64,000 bases of DNA, from NCBI GenBank assembly GCA_032358165.1, contig JAALGY010000017.1:3069025-3133024 (forward strand), in the 5' to 3' direction. The stretch comes from Diplosphaera chodatii (taxonomy: Eukaryota > Chlorophyta > Trebouxiophyceae > Prasiolales > Stichococcaceae). A program made the translations under genes and the position numbers. Below the pieces are notes generated by a model. The model had not been told where the DNA came from. It searched no databases and worked only from the letters and a program-made list of their open reading frames with translations. Numbering within the stretch: position 1 is the stretch's first letter; each line of letters starts with the position of its first letter. This document shows positions 11,001 through 23,628 of the stretch, in pieces.

Positions 11001-13852
11001 CCATCCACGAGGAGCATCACGACCATCACCATTGGAACACCCGCACCCACGTGAGCACTCTGGCAGTTTAGCATGTAGGACATATTGACCCTCGTTATAT
11101 ATGCTCTGCTGTCAAAGCGGTTGTATGGTGCTGCTTGGGCCACATGATGGTTGGATCGAAGCACTGTTGTCTTAGCTTCACATGCATCCGGCGTAGGCGT
11201 ATTATGGGGTGCATTGCGGCCAGCTTCGGCCACTTGGGTACCATTGCAGACAGACAATGCGCACAGGTTTTCAAACGGAGGTCTGCCCATTCAGGCTCCT
11301 GGTTCTCCAACTGCAGGTGCCACCGACGCCGATCATGGGCGAAGGGGGCGTCCCCATCGGCTCGCACACCTACTCCCGCACGGGGTCCGGCTTCCAGAGC
11401 GAGGACTTCGCGACCAGCCGCTACGACTCCGCCGCCGCCCCTGGCCACACAGGCACGCCACCCTGCCCTGCAGCTGCGTGCAGCCTTGCACTTTAAAGCT
11501 GAACCCCGATTCAGTAAAACGCTTTAAGGCCTAACCGCAATGTCCCTGTTGGAGAGTGCCCTTGCATCTGCCTGACTGCTGACACCGACACTGCCGACTG
11601 GTGCCGTTCTGCTCTGCTGCAGCCAGCGTGCAAGAGATGCCGGTGTCTGCAAACGTGCCCCAGACGGCATTCTCGGGGCCTGCTGCGTCCGGCAGCATGC
11701 CGCCCTCCCCCATGCGCGGCATGCCCTCATCCCCCATGGCCAGCGGCCCGACATCCCCCATGGCCAGTGGTCCCACGTCCCCCATGGCCCGCGGTCCACC
11801 ATCCCCCATGGCCGGCATGCCCCCTGGCGTCCGGCAGGTACCACTGTTTTCAAGTACTGCCAAAACCCTGGCATCCCCTTAACTTTCGCATGTGTCATCA
11901 TGATCATCTTCAGGGACTCGGCGCATAAGTCATGGTTGTGGTGTGGTGCATCATGCAACAGTCCTGTCACGATAATGGCTGCAGAGCTTGGGTTGATACT
12001 GACCCTGAAGTGAGGCATCTGATCTGAGCGGGTCTGCCGACAATGTGCAGGCATCCACTGGTCCGACTGTGAGCGAGCACGGCACACGGCCAATCCTCAA
12101 CGAGCAGGGCGCCCCGATCGGCTCCCACTCATTCTCGCACACGGGCACCGGCCCGAGGCCTGTGCACAACGAGCAGCGCGCAGGCCCCATCCTCAGCGAG
12201 GGCGGCGCCCCCATCGGCTCCCAATCCTTCTCCCGGTCGGCAGTCGGCTCCAAATCGGAGGGCTTCACCCACGACGCCGTCGGCCCCAACTCTGGAGGGT
12301 TCCCTCAGGACCGCGCCGCTCAGCCGATGTCGCCTCAGCAGCGCATCCCTCAGCCGATGCCGCCAAACTCTGGAGGGTTCCCTCAGGGCCGCAACGCTCA
12401 GCCCATGCCGCCCAACTCAGGAGAGTCCACTCAGGGCCGCAGCACTCAGGGCCGCGCCGCTCAGCAGATGCCGCCCAGCTCTGGAGGGTTCACTCAGGAC
12501 CGCATGGCTCAGCAGATGCCGCCCAACTCTGGAGGGTTCACTCAGGACCGCATGGCTCACCAGATGCCGCCCAACTCTGGAGGGTTCACTCAGGACCGCA
12601 TGGCTCAGCCACTGCCGCCACCCATCACTGCGCCCTACATACGCTCCGGCCAAACAGGTGACTCTGCTGTTCAATTGCTCGACACACTTGCTCGAAACAT
12701 GTGTGGTGATGAGCATACTGTCGGTGATGCTGCCTTCGTATCCCTGATGGGGGTTTGCGGCTGAAATGATGGAGCTGCGCATGGAAAGTCCTCAAATCTG
12801 GTCTGTGTGTCACCGGATACAGGCCGCATGCACAGGGTGCCGTACTCCATCACCAACCCTGCGCCCCCGCCGAACGTAGGTGGCAGCGGCGGCTCTGCCG
12901 CCGGCACGCCCACAGCCGCCATGGGCGCCATGAACATGCACGGCCAGCAGGTGATGCCTCTGCACCTGTGCCGCTGCTGCTGCGGTCGTTGTGTGCATTC
13001 TGTCTTGCTGCATGGACATCACATATGATCATTGCAGCCTGATGTGCAGATGCGCTGGCTTGCTGGCAACCTGCTTCTGCGAATTGTAGGTCCGAGGGTT
13101 GTCGACGTGTCAGGCAACCTGTTGAATGCACTGGCTGTCAAAGGGCGCCGTATGTGACCAGCTGCATGTGTCTGCCGCAGGGTGGTCAGCCATTTGTGCA
13201 CCACGAGCACCACGACGCTGCCGCTGGGCCAGGCTCACCAATCGCACGTTTCAACGGGCAGCAGGAAGCAGCTCGCCCCGGCAGCAACGGCGGCCGCCCG
13301 GACTATGGCCCGATGCAGGGTATGCAGCCGATGCAGCCCAGCGCCAGTGGGAGCATGCGTGGCATTGGCAGCGGCATGAGCGGCATGCCAGCTGGCGGCA
13401 TGAGCCCTGGCGGCAGGATGTCGATGCAGGGCGGCGGCGGCGGTGGCATGCCGATGCAGAGTGGCGGCATGTCAGCGCCTGGCATGGGCCCCGTGGGCGG
13501 CATGCCAGCTGGCGGCACGGGCTCTGGCGGCGCCATGCCGATGCAGAGGGCTGGCGGCATGTCACCCCCCGCCATGGGTGCCATGGGTCCCATGGGCGGC
13601 GGCATGGGCTCTGGCGGCATGAGCCCCATGGGCGGCATGCGCCCCGCCATGGGCATGGGCAGCGGCGGCGGTTTCGGCATGAACAACGGCGGCAGCACCA
13701 GCTCGGCGCCGCCCAGCACTGCCTCATCCGCCAGCGGGGAGGGCTCCGCAGCGGATGCTGGAAGCCGGCGGGGCTTCAGCAGCTTCTCCAGCTTCACCCC
13801 CATTGGCGCGGTCGCGCCTGCTGCCGTGCGCTCTGCCACAGCCTCGGGCTGA
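8051..13852 (+). CDS. Large intrinsically disordered repeat protein, function unknown
   Basis: Twelve exons: 8051-8123, 8326-8434, 8583-8711, 8995-9219, 9389-10123, 10385-10497, 10683-11050, 11317-11452, 11623-11837, 12051-12657, 12823-12950, 13181-13852. They close in frame to 1169 residues. Intron 8 has a GC donor at 11453. The only non-simple part is the N-terminus (MARKSDEITRVLRLAEQAKN), a likely short helix. The rest is rich in Gly, Ser, Pro, Met and Ala. Visible internal repeats are a GAPIGSHSFSHTG-like module three times (about residues 588-750), SPMASGPT repeats (about 660-695), a 16-residue unit PNSGGFTQDRMAQQMP (about 779-888), two His clusters (HHDHHH and HHEHHD) and a Met/Gly-rich C-terminus. 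No transmembrane segment, signal peptide or known domain was seen. A scaffold, condensate or wall/adhesion role is possible, but nothing in the sequence decides it. Confidence 0.8.
12285..12611 (+). repeat. 48-base coding minisatellite in exon 10 of the disordered-protein gene
   Basis: The last three units (12468-12515, 12516-12563, 12564-12611) are nearly identical, encoding PPNSGGFTQDRMAQQM. Upstream units back to 12285 are more diverged and of uneven length. The period is a multiple of three, so gain or loss of units keeps the frame. Confidence 0.85.
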
Positions 13853-14801
13853 TACTTGGGCTGCCAGCCGGAACGCTCAGTTGAGTCACGTGAAGGCGGC
13901 GCAGCAGACAGTGGTGCTTAATGTAGCCTGTCCGCAGATGTCAGGCTCGTTCTACTATGCACACCACACCAATCGCGCACTGGTGACTAGTGCAGTTGTT
14001 CGATTTTGGTTCCTTCTGGAGGATCATGCACGGTTCCATCTACATTCTTTGTTGTGAGATGTGCTGCCAAGCTTCAATGGCATACTGACCGTGACGAATT
14101 CTGCTTCGCATGCTGCATGTTGCTGTAATCTGGTTGTGACGTGACAGCTCTTGCGCCACAGAAGCACCTTAATGCAGATGTGTTCGGAAACGAAGGGAGC
14201 AGCTGTATGCGCCCCAGAGTGTCCAAGCCCCACCCAGTCTTGGTTGTCATCCTTCACCCGCACTCATGACACACTTAGAAGCCGTCCTTCAGCCTTGATG
14301 TATCGCAACACATATGCATGAGTGTCTTCAGATACTTCAAAATCTTTGAACTGCTGTACGGTCAACCCCACTTCGAGTCTTCGGGCGCTTCGATTTTCAT
14401 ACTTCCATCGGGGTGGTACACCCTGCCATCTGATATTCCGTGCAGTAAGCACCATTGTCAAGTTCTGGCACAACAGCAGTGGCATTTCCAGGCATTTGTG
14501 TTGTGCCGTCTTGACGCCTGCTGCACACGTCACTTCGAAGCGGCCAGGGGCTTGTAGTCCTGAACATTTTCGTCGGGGGGAACGACGCCGTCGCCGGTGA
14601 TCCACGTCGGCAGCCGCGCCTTTGTCTTGGCTGGGATCAGCGCGTACAGCAGCGCGCCTGCGTGCAAAGCCGTACACCTGTGGACCTCGAGTCTCAAGCT
14701 GAACAGCTGCTACCTTCACATGCGGTGGCAACCTGCTGTAGGAGATCGCCGGGACTGCAAGGCCCGTGCAGCCTACTCAGTGGTGTATGCTGAAAGGACC
14801 A
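13853..14801. other. Convergent intergenic region (two 3' UTRs)
   Basis: Holds the 3' ends of the disordered-protein gene (+) and the transporter gene (-). A plus-strand TGTAA at 14124-14128, about 270 bases past the stop at 13852, is a good poly(A) signal candidate. No clear minus-strand TGTAA was found. A minus-strand reading frame at 14264-14731 has no domain and no splice partner. Confidence 0.5.
14124..14128 (+). other. Candidate poly(A) signal TGTAA for the disordered-protein gene
   Basis: TGTAA about 270 bases downstream of the stop at 13852, on the coding strand, in an otherwise empty convergent region. Use is inferred. Confidence 0.4.
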
Positions 14802-17800
14802 TCAAGCGCAGGCGGCTGCGTGGGCTGCTGATGGCAGTGAGGTCGTACCGCCAATGACGACGGCCGCCAGGATGAAGAAGATTGCGATGGCGACGCCGAT
14901 GGTGTCCTCCAGTGCGAAGATGATGATCACGGCGCCGACCAGCCAGATCTGCAGCGGGAACCCGATCTTCGCAAACTCCAGGAAGCGGTAGTTGCCGGCT
15001 GCAGGAAGAGTACAGCACGTCAGTGGCACAAACGACCGAATGTGGGACTGCTCAATACAGCTGCACATTGATGCTGGCTCGTGGGTTTGCATGCATGCAG
15101 TAGTGCAATGCGCGCTGCACAGTGCAGTGGTGCATGCAACAGCGCTTGAGAGCACAGAGCTGAACAGCAGCTCACCAGCAAACACCATGAGGTTGGTCTG
15201 GTAGCTGTACGGCAGGATGAAGCCGGCTGAAGCGCCCAGCATGCACACAACTGCGCAGAAGAGTGGGAACACGTCACCCTGAGGCCACGTGATGGTTCTG
15301 TGCGCGTGACGCGCCGGCTGCCACACCATCGTCGGTGATGGCAGGCAGCAGGTTCAGCAGTTACAAGGCAGGGTGACAATCTATTTTATCAGGTAGACCT
15401 TCTTCGACCGGAAACTCCTGTGGAACATCAGGCCTGTCAGCATGGGAGGAGGGTGAAGGTCATGAGGGCCCCCTGCAGCACTCACTGGACATCTTGTTGG
15501 GGCTGACGCCCAGGGCGTCGCCCAGACGTCCCGCCACGGGGTAGCTGCAGCGCAGCCAGCACAGCTTTCAGCTTTCAGCTTTCGTGACAACATGCACTGA
15601 TGACTGACATATGGGAGCATAATTGGGTTAGCACTGCACACGCCGTCCCACCGCGGTCGCTGGACACTAGTCAGTCATAATGTGAGCAGGCATGCGCACA
15701 TGAGCGCTGCGGCGGCGTTGTTGGACACCAGCTCCGACAGGACCGCCGTGGCGATGTAGATGGACACAAAGGACGCGGTCTGGCCGCCGATCTTCTCGCC
15801 TGCAGCGCCGAGAAGAAGCCCGAGTTTTGCATGCCGCAAGGCCGCTGGACATGGTGTACTCCCAGCATGCATGCTCAGAGGCGAATGCAACTATGGAGAC
15901 TGCTCCGCACTTGCACGGCATCAGCAATCCAAAAGCTGGCAACGTAGCCAGCTCTGCCATAGGCTGCTCGGCTGCATTATTGAAGTGCTGCAGCCGTGCA
16001 GCCACTGAGTCAGCAGGGAAACGGCGCACTGAGGTCAATGAAAATGTCGGCGATGCCCTGCGCCACATTCGAGTTCTCCAGGGCGGTGGAGAATGCAAAC
16101 GCAAAGGCGATGGTGACGTACACGGTCCAGTCGATGCTGTCACGTGCCTGCACACAGCAGAGGATAACCTGCTGACGGCACTGGCAATTCCAGTACAGTC
16201 AACAAGTAGCGCGATGGGCATGGTCTGCGAGCAGCAGCTCCGCAGCAGGTATTTTTCACGTTGCTCTGCTAGGCCAGTGCTGTTTGCACATCTGCCGACC
16301 AACCGCGTGATGGGGTTGAGCAGCCAGGTGCTGCGTGCCACATCACACAAGTGCAGCTCATGCGCAGCCGAAGCGCAGCTGGACCCCAAACCCTGCAGCC
16401 GGCACGAGCACCTGGGCGGCGGACAGGCAGCGCGTGGCGAGCATGATGCCGGCGGTCAGGATGCCCGCGATGAACAGGTTGATGAGCTCGTCGTCCAGCG
16501 CGCCGCCCACAATCTGCAGGCCAAGTGACGAAGGCATTTGGAAACCGTTCCTGCCTATGATCGCGCTGATCATGTCGCTGTCAGCACTGGACACCTGGCG
16601 CCCCCGGAACGCATGCTGCACAATAGCCTGGAGTTGATTGGTTGGGCAGCAGCCATGCGCCGTCCGCACGGCAGCAAATGGCAGCGTGTCTGTACTCTCA
16701 CAGGACGGTGAGCGGGTCCCGATGCAGGCCCACCTGCGTGGTGATCATGGCGACGCCCAGGAAGAGCGCCCACCACATCTGCCGCGTCTTCAGCGGCGCG
16801 GTGCCCTTCACGCTGGAGATGACGGCAAACGCCTGCAGCAATGTGAAGTAACACCGGTCATCAAACATTTCCTGTCAGTTGAATGTCAACACACAGCGGT
16901 CGCTGCATGCAGCCATGAGCACAGAATGCATGTCACCGCTGCTGTTGCCAGCTCAGATACAGCATGCTCATATTGCTCGTGCCACCCGCCAGCACAGGGC
17001 GGCAGCAGCAGCAGGGGCATGAGAGACACCTTGTCGTGCTGGTGGCGGTGCGAGAAGTTGGACCCAGCGTCCAGTAGCAGCACGTCGCCGGCGCGCAGCC
17101 GCACGTCGCGCACATCTGACGGGATCTGGCTGCCCTGCACAGCCGGCATGAGGCCAGTTCAGTTGTCTTGTGAATACCGGCTCTTTCTTCACATGGCTGC
17201 AAAGAGTCTCCCTGCCCAGACTCAATGTATATGCACATACATGCCACATACATGCCACATGCTGGCAGGTGTTAGGCGCAGTTACACCCTACCGCGCGGT
17301 GGATGGCGACCACGACACCGTCATAGCGGTTGCGGAAGTGCGCCTCTCGCAGGGTGCGGCCCACTAGCGGGCTGCGCGCCCCCACTGACGCCTGCAGAAG
17401 GTCAGCAGAAAAGGCCTCAGGGTCCCGAGATTCACCCAGCACATGCCTGCTGTAAAACCTGCAGCTGCCGCTTCTGCAGGGCAAAGGGTGGGCTTCTGGC
17501 TTGCTGACGTGAGACGCTATGTTTCAATGCAGCTGCTTGCTGCGAGCCACTGACAAGTGACCCATGACTGGTGTCAACCGAATGGTACTCTCAAGTTGCA
17601 CAGGACACACGGGTGTGGGGCAAGTTTCTGTGCAGGACATTACGATGAAGACCGCTCAGCCATGAACCCTGGACCCACCTGCACCAGGCCGCGGTCCAGG
17701 ATGTCGGTCTTGAGCTTGCCCAGCTGGCGCGCCTGCACGCGCTGCAGGCCCGTGATCTTGGACAGGAAGTAGTTGGTCTCGATGGAGCCCGCGAACCACA

Positions 17801-20800
17801 GCGTGTCGTCCAGCTGCAGGAGGCAGACAGTCACACATTGTTGCGGGGTGTGCCTGGTGCGGCTGTCGGGTGGACGTGCTGCTAGTCTGTGTGAGCAGCG
17901 GGCGCTCGTGGGTGGACAGACATGTCCAGCTGCAGGAAGCAGGGACAGGTGTACACGTCTTGGAGTAGCCTGCGGGTCATCTGCGCTGCTGGAAGATGGG
18001 ATGGCATTTAGACTGCAGCGAAATGCATGGCCGCCAAGGACAAACAACACGCCGGCATGATGGGCACCCGCCCCCGCGCCCACCCAGTTCAAGAGCAGCA
18101 GCTGCACGCAGGTCTGCGCCCGTGCGCATCAGCCGTGGCAGTGCGAGCCCGCCACCGCAGCTGTGGGGCCTCACATGCCATCCAACTGCATGGCCAACGC
18201 ACCTCGATCGCGGTATCGGGGCCGACGTCCACGATGTGGGTGCCGTCGGCGCGGTCCAGGGCGATGAGCACCAGCGCCTCGATGCCCCACAGGCCCGCGT
18301 CCCTGATGGTGCGTCCGACGCCGTTGAAGGCCTTGGTCGCGCGGAAGCCTGGTGCCAGAGGGACCGACGGGGTGTCAGATGCCACTCGCTGCCTTGCTGC
18401 CGTGTGGAAAGACAGGGCGAGCAGACAACGATGCTGGACACGGCAGAAGCGCACAGCCGCACAGAGACCTCCAAGGGGCCGAATGGCGTGTCAGATTTCG
18501 AATGTCAGCTCAGAGCGGAGCGGAGCAAACCAAGACAAGCACAGGGGCTATGCCAGAAGCTGGGGTCGCCACCTGTGGAGAACTCCTTTTCCAGGGTATC
18601 GTCCAGGGCCTCGATGTGGTGGAAGGCCGCCTTGAACTCCTTGGACGCAACGATGCTGTTGTCCTCTGCACGAATACAGGAGTACGATGTGTCAGCTTGA
18701 CGCGCAGCTCCGTGTATGCAGCACAGCATCCGCAGCAGACCGCGGCTTTGCATGTGCCAGCGGTTCAGCACATCCGTGCCTGCTGTCTGTGCAGCAGCAT
18801 GTGACGTACAACACGAGCAGCAGGCCCAGTCCGTCGCAGTGCCCTGCATCTGCAGGCCTGATCAGCAAACCACCGGCTTGCGGCACACACTGAGCAAGTG
18901 CCACCTGGGGCAACATCCTGCTTCGCACGGCTCACCGGCCTGCAGCACCAGGACGTCCCCGGCCTCCAGCACCACCTCGGCCAGCGGCTGCGGGGAGCGC
19001 TTGGCGCCGCGCTTCACCGCCAGCACCGCTGCGTTGTACTGCACGCGGAAGTCCGCGGCGCGCACCGAATGGCCGATGACCGCGGACCGCCGCCGCACGG
19101 TGGCCTGCAACACCAGGCGCCAGCCGTGTGTCGCAGGTGGAAGCTAAGACATGCACGCTGCCAGAGCAGGCCGTCTGAGACTGTGCAGCCCGAACGCCGA
19201 CATCCAGGCATGTGAATGGCGGCAGGTGGCCGGCAGCGATGTAATCGACCACGCTTAGAAGCGTCAGTACTCAGCAAATCTCGCTCTCCAAACATGTTTG
19301 CTCTCCCATCAGGACAGATGCAATGCTGTAGGCCCAAGCCAATGCCTGAGCCAAACTGCCACCTGCAGCCGCAGATGCAGCCCTTGGCAGCACGCACAGC
19401 AGGGTATGCGCTGCACACACTGGCCAGCTGGACAGAACTGCATGTAGTGTTTTGGACCTGGCAAATAACTCGGTCAAACACCTGGATCAGGCGGGACCGC
19501 GGGGCGTCCACGACAGCAGACTCCAGCAGCTCGCCAGACCGCTCATCGTCGCTGACCTTGGCCGAATCGTACGGCAGCTCCCCGCTCCCGGCCGTCGCTA
19601 GCACACCCTGCAGTGGACAAGCGTGCTGCTGAACCAGGCGCCGGTCAGATCTGGAGGGCAGGTCGAGTCCGCATTCGGCGCGTTGGGCGTCTCAGCACAC
19701 CACGAGACCGTGGTGGACTGAGTGCCTGCGGTCAATGCAAGCCCTTGCTGGGAGCTGCTGGCAGTGCCTTGCTCAAAGGCTGTGAGCAGATGATGCCAGC
19801 AGCACACCTCATTGGTGAGCAGCTCCAGATCCAGCTTCTCGGTGTACAGCTTGGCCTGCTTGTACTCCCTACACCCAGCGCTCCACTATCGTCAGGTGAC
19901 TTGCCGTCACAACAACAATACATGTATATGACAAGCAGTGCTTGACACGCCACATGCGAGTCCACAGGCGCCCCAGTGACCGTGTGGTGCCCCGACATCT
20001 GGCTGCTGGAACAGCACGTGGATGTCAGCAGGCATCGCGCAAGGCACCTACCCGCAGAAGTGCAGCTGGTCATCAGCTTCCAGCAGGTAGTCTGGCCCAA
20101 CGGCGTGCGTCACCAGACCCTGCAGCAGCAGCGGCAGTCAGCAACACCTTGACATGGCTTTGATGTGGTGAGCACCATGTGACCTCGGGCTGGAGCGCTG
20201 AAGCAGGCTGCATGCATTGCCGGCACGAAGAATGCAAGTGCATGAACCAGGCCTGCAGTCATCGGGCTCAGCCGCGGGCGCCAGACTCTTCACTGTGCCA
20301 AGCATGCCAAACAAGAGCACAAACAGGAGCGCGCTGGCGTGATATGCATCTGCGTCCTCTGCACCCTGAAGCCCTGAAGCCCACCTGCCGCTCCACGGCG
20401 ACCAGGAACAGGCGGTCGAGGCGCTTGAGTCCCGCGTCCCGCACGGTGTTTCCCGCCGCCGGGGAGTCGGGCTTGACGCGCGCCACGAACAGCAGGTCGC
20501 TGTGCCGGCGCGTCTGGTCGCCCACCAGCAGCCAGCGCGACGCGACCAGCGTGTACACGACGCCAGCGACAGCGTAGGGGATGCCTGCATGTGCGCGGCA
20601 CCCTCGGTGCTGTAGCACAGCTGCTCAAGTACTGTATATACTGCTGCAGTTGCAATGCTGGGGCAGACTCATTAGCACACTCAGGCATAGCAGCAGCGTG
20701 GCTATGAGAACCTGTGCTCCACCACGGCCGGGTGCACGTAGATCAGCATAGATGCATTCAAGCCAAGCCTTACGTTACACCCACCGTAGGGCGTGATGTC

Positions 20801-22692
20801 GAAGAAGCCAAAGCGCTCGTCTGGTGTGCCGGCATACCGCTCGGCTTGCAGACCTGCAGGGGTAGCGCCACTGTGACACCGTGATGCATCCACTTCTGAC
20901 GCCAAAGGACTGCTCTCGAAGCGCCTCAAGCATGCCAAGATTAGTGTGCCTGCTGCAGAATGTGCAGGATGACCAACAAGCTGCAAGCAACTTGTCCCGT
21001 CACACTCCAAGTACGTAGCAGACATGACACGCACTGGAGATGACCAGGTTAGTGGAGCTGCCGATGAGCGTGCAGGTGCCGCCGAAGACGGCGCCGTAGG
21101 ACAGCGGGATGAGCAGCTTCTTGGGGCTGACGCCCGCGCGGCGCGACCAGGCGATGATGATGCTGCAGGCACGCCATGCGTCATGTTGTCATCAGCAGCC
21201 AACGACCGCAGGATCCAATGCTGTCTCAGCTGAGCAGGCACGCTGTGAAGTCTCTGTCACATGCTGCTGCAAGTGGATGGCAGCGGTGCTCAGGATGCGT
21301 GCATGCTGGGCAGCAAAGACATATGCACGCAGGCCGCAGGAGGGAGCGCACGGGATGAGCAGTGCGACGATCGGCGTGTTGTTGAGGAACGCGCTGGCGA
21401 TGGTGACCGGGATGAACATGCGCACCTGCGCAGGACATGTGTGAACGTCACACTGGTGCCGTGCAAAACTCTTGCATGCTGCGCTCAACGCTGCAAAGGC
21501 GAAGGGGCTAGTATCTTCGTGAGCAACATGGCACAATAGGCATAGCATTGCTGGCAGCACACCCACCTGCGCCCAGAAGACCGACTTGGAGCGCCCCAGC
21601 ACATACACAAGCGCCTTCTCCATGCCTGTTTCACGATGCGCAGACATGCGCATGCTGAGGCTTTAGGGGATCAGGTGTCAGGCAGATGGCACGGTGAGCC
21701 CCTGTGCAGGCTGCTGCTGTCCATGCATTGCTAGTGTCGCACGTCAGTGGACAACATGGGGCATGTATGGCCGGCATGGAACATAGGCATACCTCCAGTC
21801 TGACCAATACCCTCAGCCACCTGTACATCGGCATTGGTGACATCTTGTCATGCACATCCTGGCGGTGCGATCACCTCTCTACAGCAGCTGCTGAAACTTG
21901 TGCTGCTCTTGGCGACAAGACGTGGTCCTCACAGGAAGCACGTGCAGGTGTATGTCGAAGAAAATTTTACGTCAAGTGCGCTGCGACACTCACCACGAAC
22001 AGGATGACGACCGTCAGTAGCCCGCTACTAGCAAAGCCCGCCGTGGCCTCTTTCGTGTCGATGATCCGGCAGGCTGTGACGAAGGCAACCATGCCTGCAA
22101 ACACCAGCGCCGCATGCATGCATGCATGTCAAGGCCGCAGCATGCTGAATGTCACTGCACCGCGGCAGCAAGCGCGAAGCGCAGGGTGCAGCAGCGCGCA
22201 GTGCAATGCAGCCTGGAAACTCTATAGTCAGCAACTTGCACACTGGTCTGACCTGCAAATACGAAGTCTGGTCCCACCCAGTCGCCTGCAGTCGCAGCCA
22301 ACAGATGTTGACACGGTGATCAGGGCAGCAGGCGCAAGCGCGACAGCTCGCAACGCTCATTTCAACCTCTTGTCATGCTGTGCCGCGCAGTGCCGAGGCT
22401 GTCAGTGAGCTGCAAGCGCGGGTTTGGGAGAGCACACCTGCCATGATGATGAGGCCAATCACCAGGGTGGCGATGACCACCTGCAGCCATGGAGAGACGT
22501 TTGCCGCAGATTCCTCTTGGACTCAACGCTTTGCTCGTCGGTGGCAAGCGTGCGTTTGCGTCGCCGGCACGGGCACGGGGTGCATGGCTGCCCGGGGGAC
22601 GGGGACACGTGTGGAGGCATGCCGGCACACAATGCAACGCGCAGCCGATGCCTGACAGGGCTCACCCCGGCTTCCCATCCCAGCTGCACCAT
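14802..22692 (-). CDS. SLC13-family sulfate/anion transporter of the SAC1/SLT type with four RCK_C domains
   Basis: Twenty-six exons run from ATG 22692 to the stop at 14802: 22666-22692, 22438-22480, 22253-22285, 21994-22094, 21793-21820, 21567-21625, 21352-21425, 21035-21162, 20785-20853, 20385-20584, 20052-20119, 19808-19868, 19482-19607, 18936-19104, 18573-18665, 18203-18348, 17679-17813, 17293-17391, 17030-17134, 16734-16832, 16412-16513, 16030-16147, 15700-15799, 15486-15544, 15176-15250, 14802-14998. They join in frame to 837 residues. Residues 1-190 are the first membrane half with the family signature FLNNTPIVALLIP (near 110-121) and GGTCTLIGSSTNLVI. Residues about 215-588 hold four TrkA-C/RCK_C domains (for example VGRTIRDAGLWG, VGRTLREAHFRNRY). 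Residues 589-837 are the second membrane half, with SELVSNNAAAALIYPVA and SYQTNLMVFA. Chlamydomonas relatives carry or sense sulfate, so Na+/sulfate uptake at the plasma membrane is likely but inferred. All introns are GT-AG. The 9-codon first exon is the least certain. Confidence 0.9.
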
Positions 22693-23628
22693 GATGCACA
22701 AAGGGCGCCGCTGCTGTACGGCCTGCTCGCCTTCCTGCAGAATATCGGTAGCTGACGGTTTGACGGTGCACGTTAGATTGCGGGCAAGCTGCACACTGTA
22801 CGGCGGTCCCGGCACCACAACAGACCATACAGAACTACGGAGTCCCTATCAGGTGCTCGTGATAGCATGCATGTGCGTCAGGCATGTTATGGTGGACATG
22901 CGCAAGCACGTGGCGGCCGAAGGGCACGGGGAGCCTTGAGCGCGGCACCTTATGACCGCTGTTGTCCGCCTGATCGATTCTTGCCGCAAGAAGGCGGAAG
23001 AGGCTGCTCGAGGCGCTCCAGTGATGGTGGAGCGCTGTTGCGGAGGTGAAGTTCGAGCTCTGGAACCCACGCGTTTTCAGGGGGCAGTCACGTTGCTGTA
23101 AAGGTGGACACCTTATGTAAGACAATTCAGGGTTTATGTTCGTGACATCAGCGAGAGTGGTATAAATGAGACAGAATCTCCTGGAAACCTGTAACGGCAC
23201 GCTGTAGCGTGTGGCAGAGTGATCATGCTGCACTGCGCTGCCGGGTTTACAAGGGTTTCAAAGCCACTGACCAGCAGCAAGTTCGTGTTAATCAGGTGCT
23301 TCTACTGAAGCATCGGCCATACTCCACAGTTTCCACAGTGGCCATGGAAACATGCATGCACATATGGTGCACACGGTGCATACATGGCGCTGCCTAAGCC
23401 GCACTACAGGCTGAAGCAAGGATTGTCCATTGCGCCACACACAGCAGCACACACTGTGTGGCAGACCACACCCTGACGGCACCCGCCAGGAGCTGCCTGC
23501 TTCCTGGTACTGGGAGCCTGTCATTGGTGCTGCACCCCCGCGCTGCAGCATGCCCAGCTGTGGGTCTGGCACGGGCCACACGCATTGCGCCGCCCCTGCC
23601 GCATGTGCCAGCTGCGCCCAACGACTGC
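22693..23628. other. Intergenic region: promoter of the transporter gene and 3' UTR of RFC2
   Basis: Both neighbours lie on the minus strand. The right part is RFC2 3' UTR, with a minus-strand TGTAA at 23247-23251. The left part must contain the transporter promoter. No coding exon recognised. Confidence 0.5.
23247..23251 (-). other. Candidate poly(A) signal TGTAA for RFC2
   Basis: TGTAA on the minus strand about 380 bases past the RFC2 stop. Motif seen, use inferred. Confidence 0.4.

Noticed and set aside
12285..12611. Possible CRISPR-like array
   Set aside because: Direct coding repeats without unique spacers, inside a spliced eukaryotic gene.
14264..14731. 155-residue minus-strand open frame after the transporter stop
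   Set aside because: No domain, no splice link and no start context; probably 3' UTR.
16638..17507. 289-residue plus-strand open frame
   Set aside because: Antisense to transporter exons encoding RCK_C and membrane segments.
22113..22130. ATGC-type microsatellite as a regulatory element
   Set aside because: Short simple repeat in an intron. TGCATGCA is common throughout the window, so no special meaning can be claimed.
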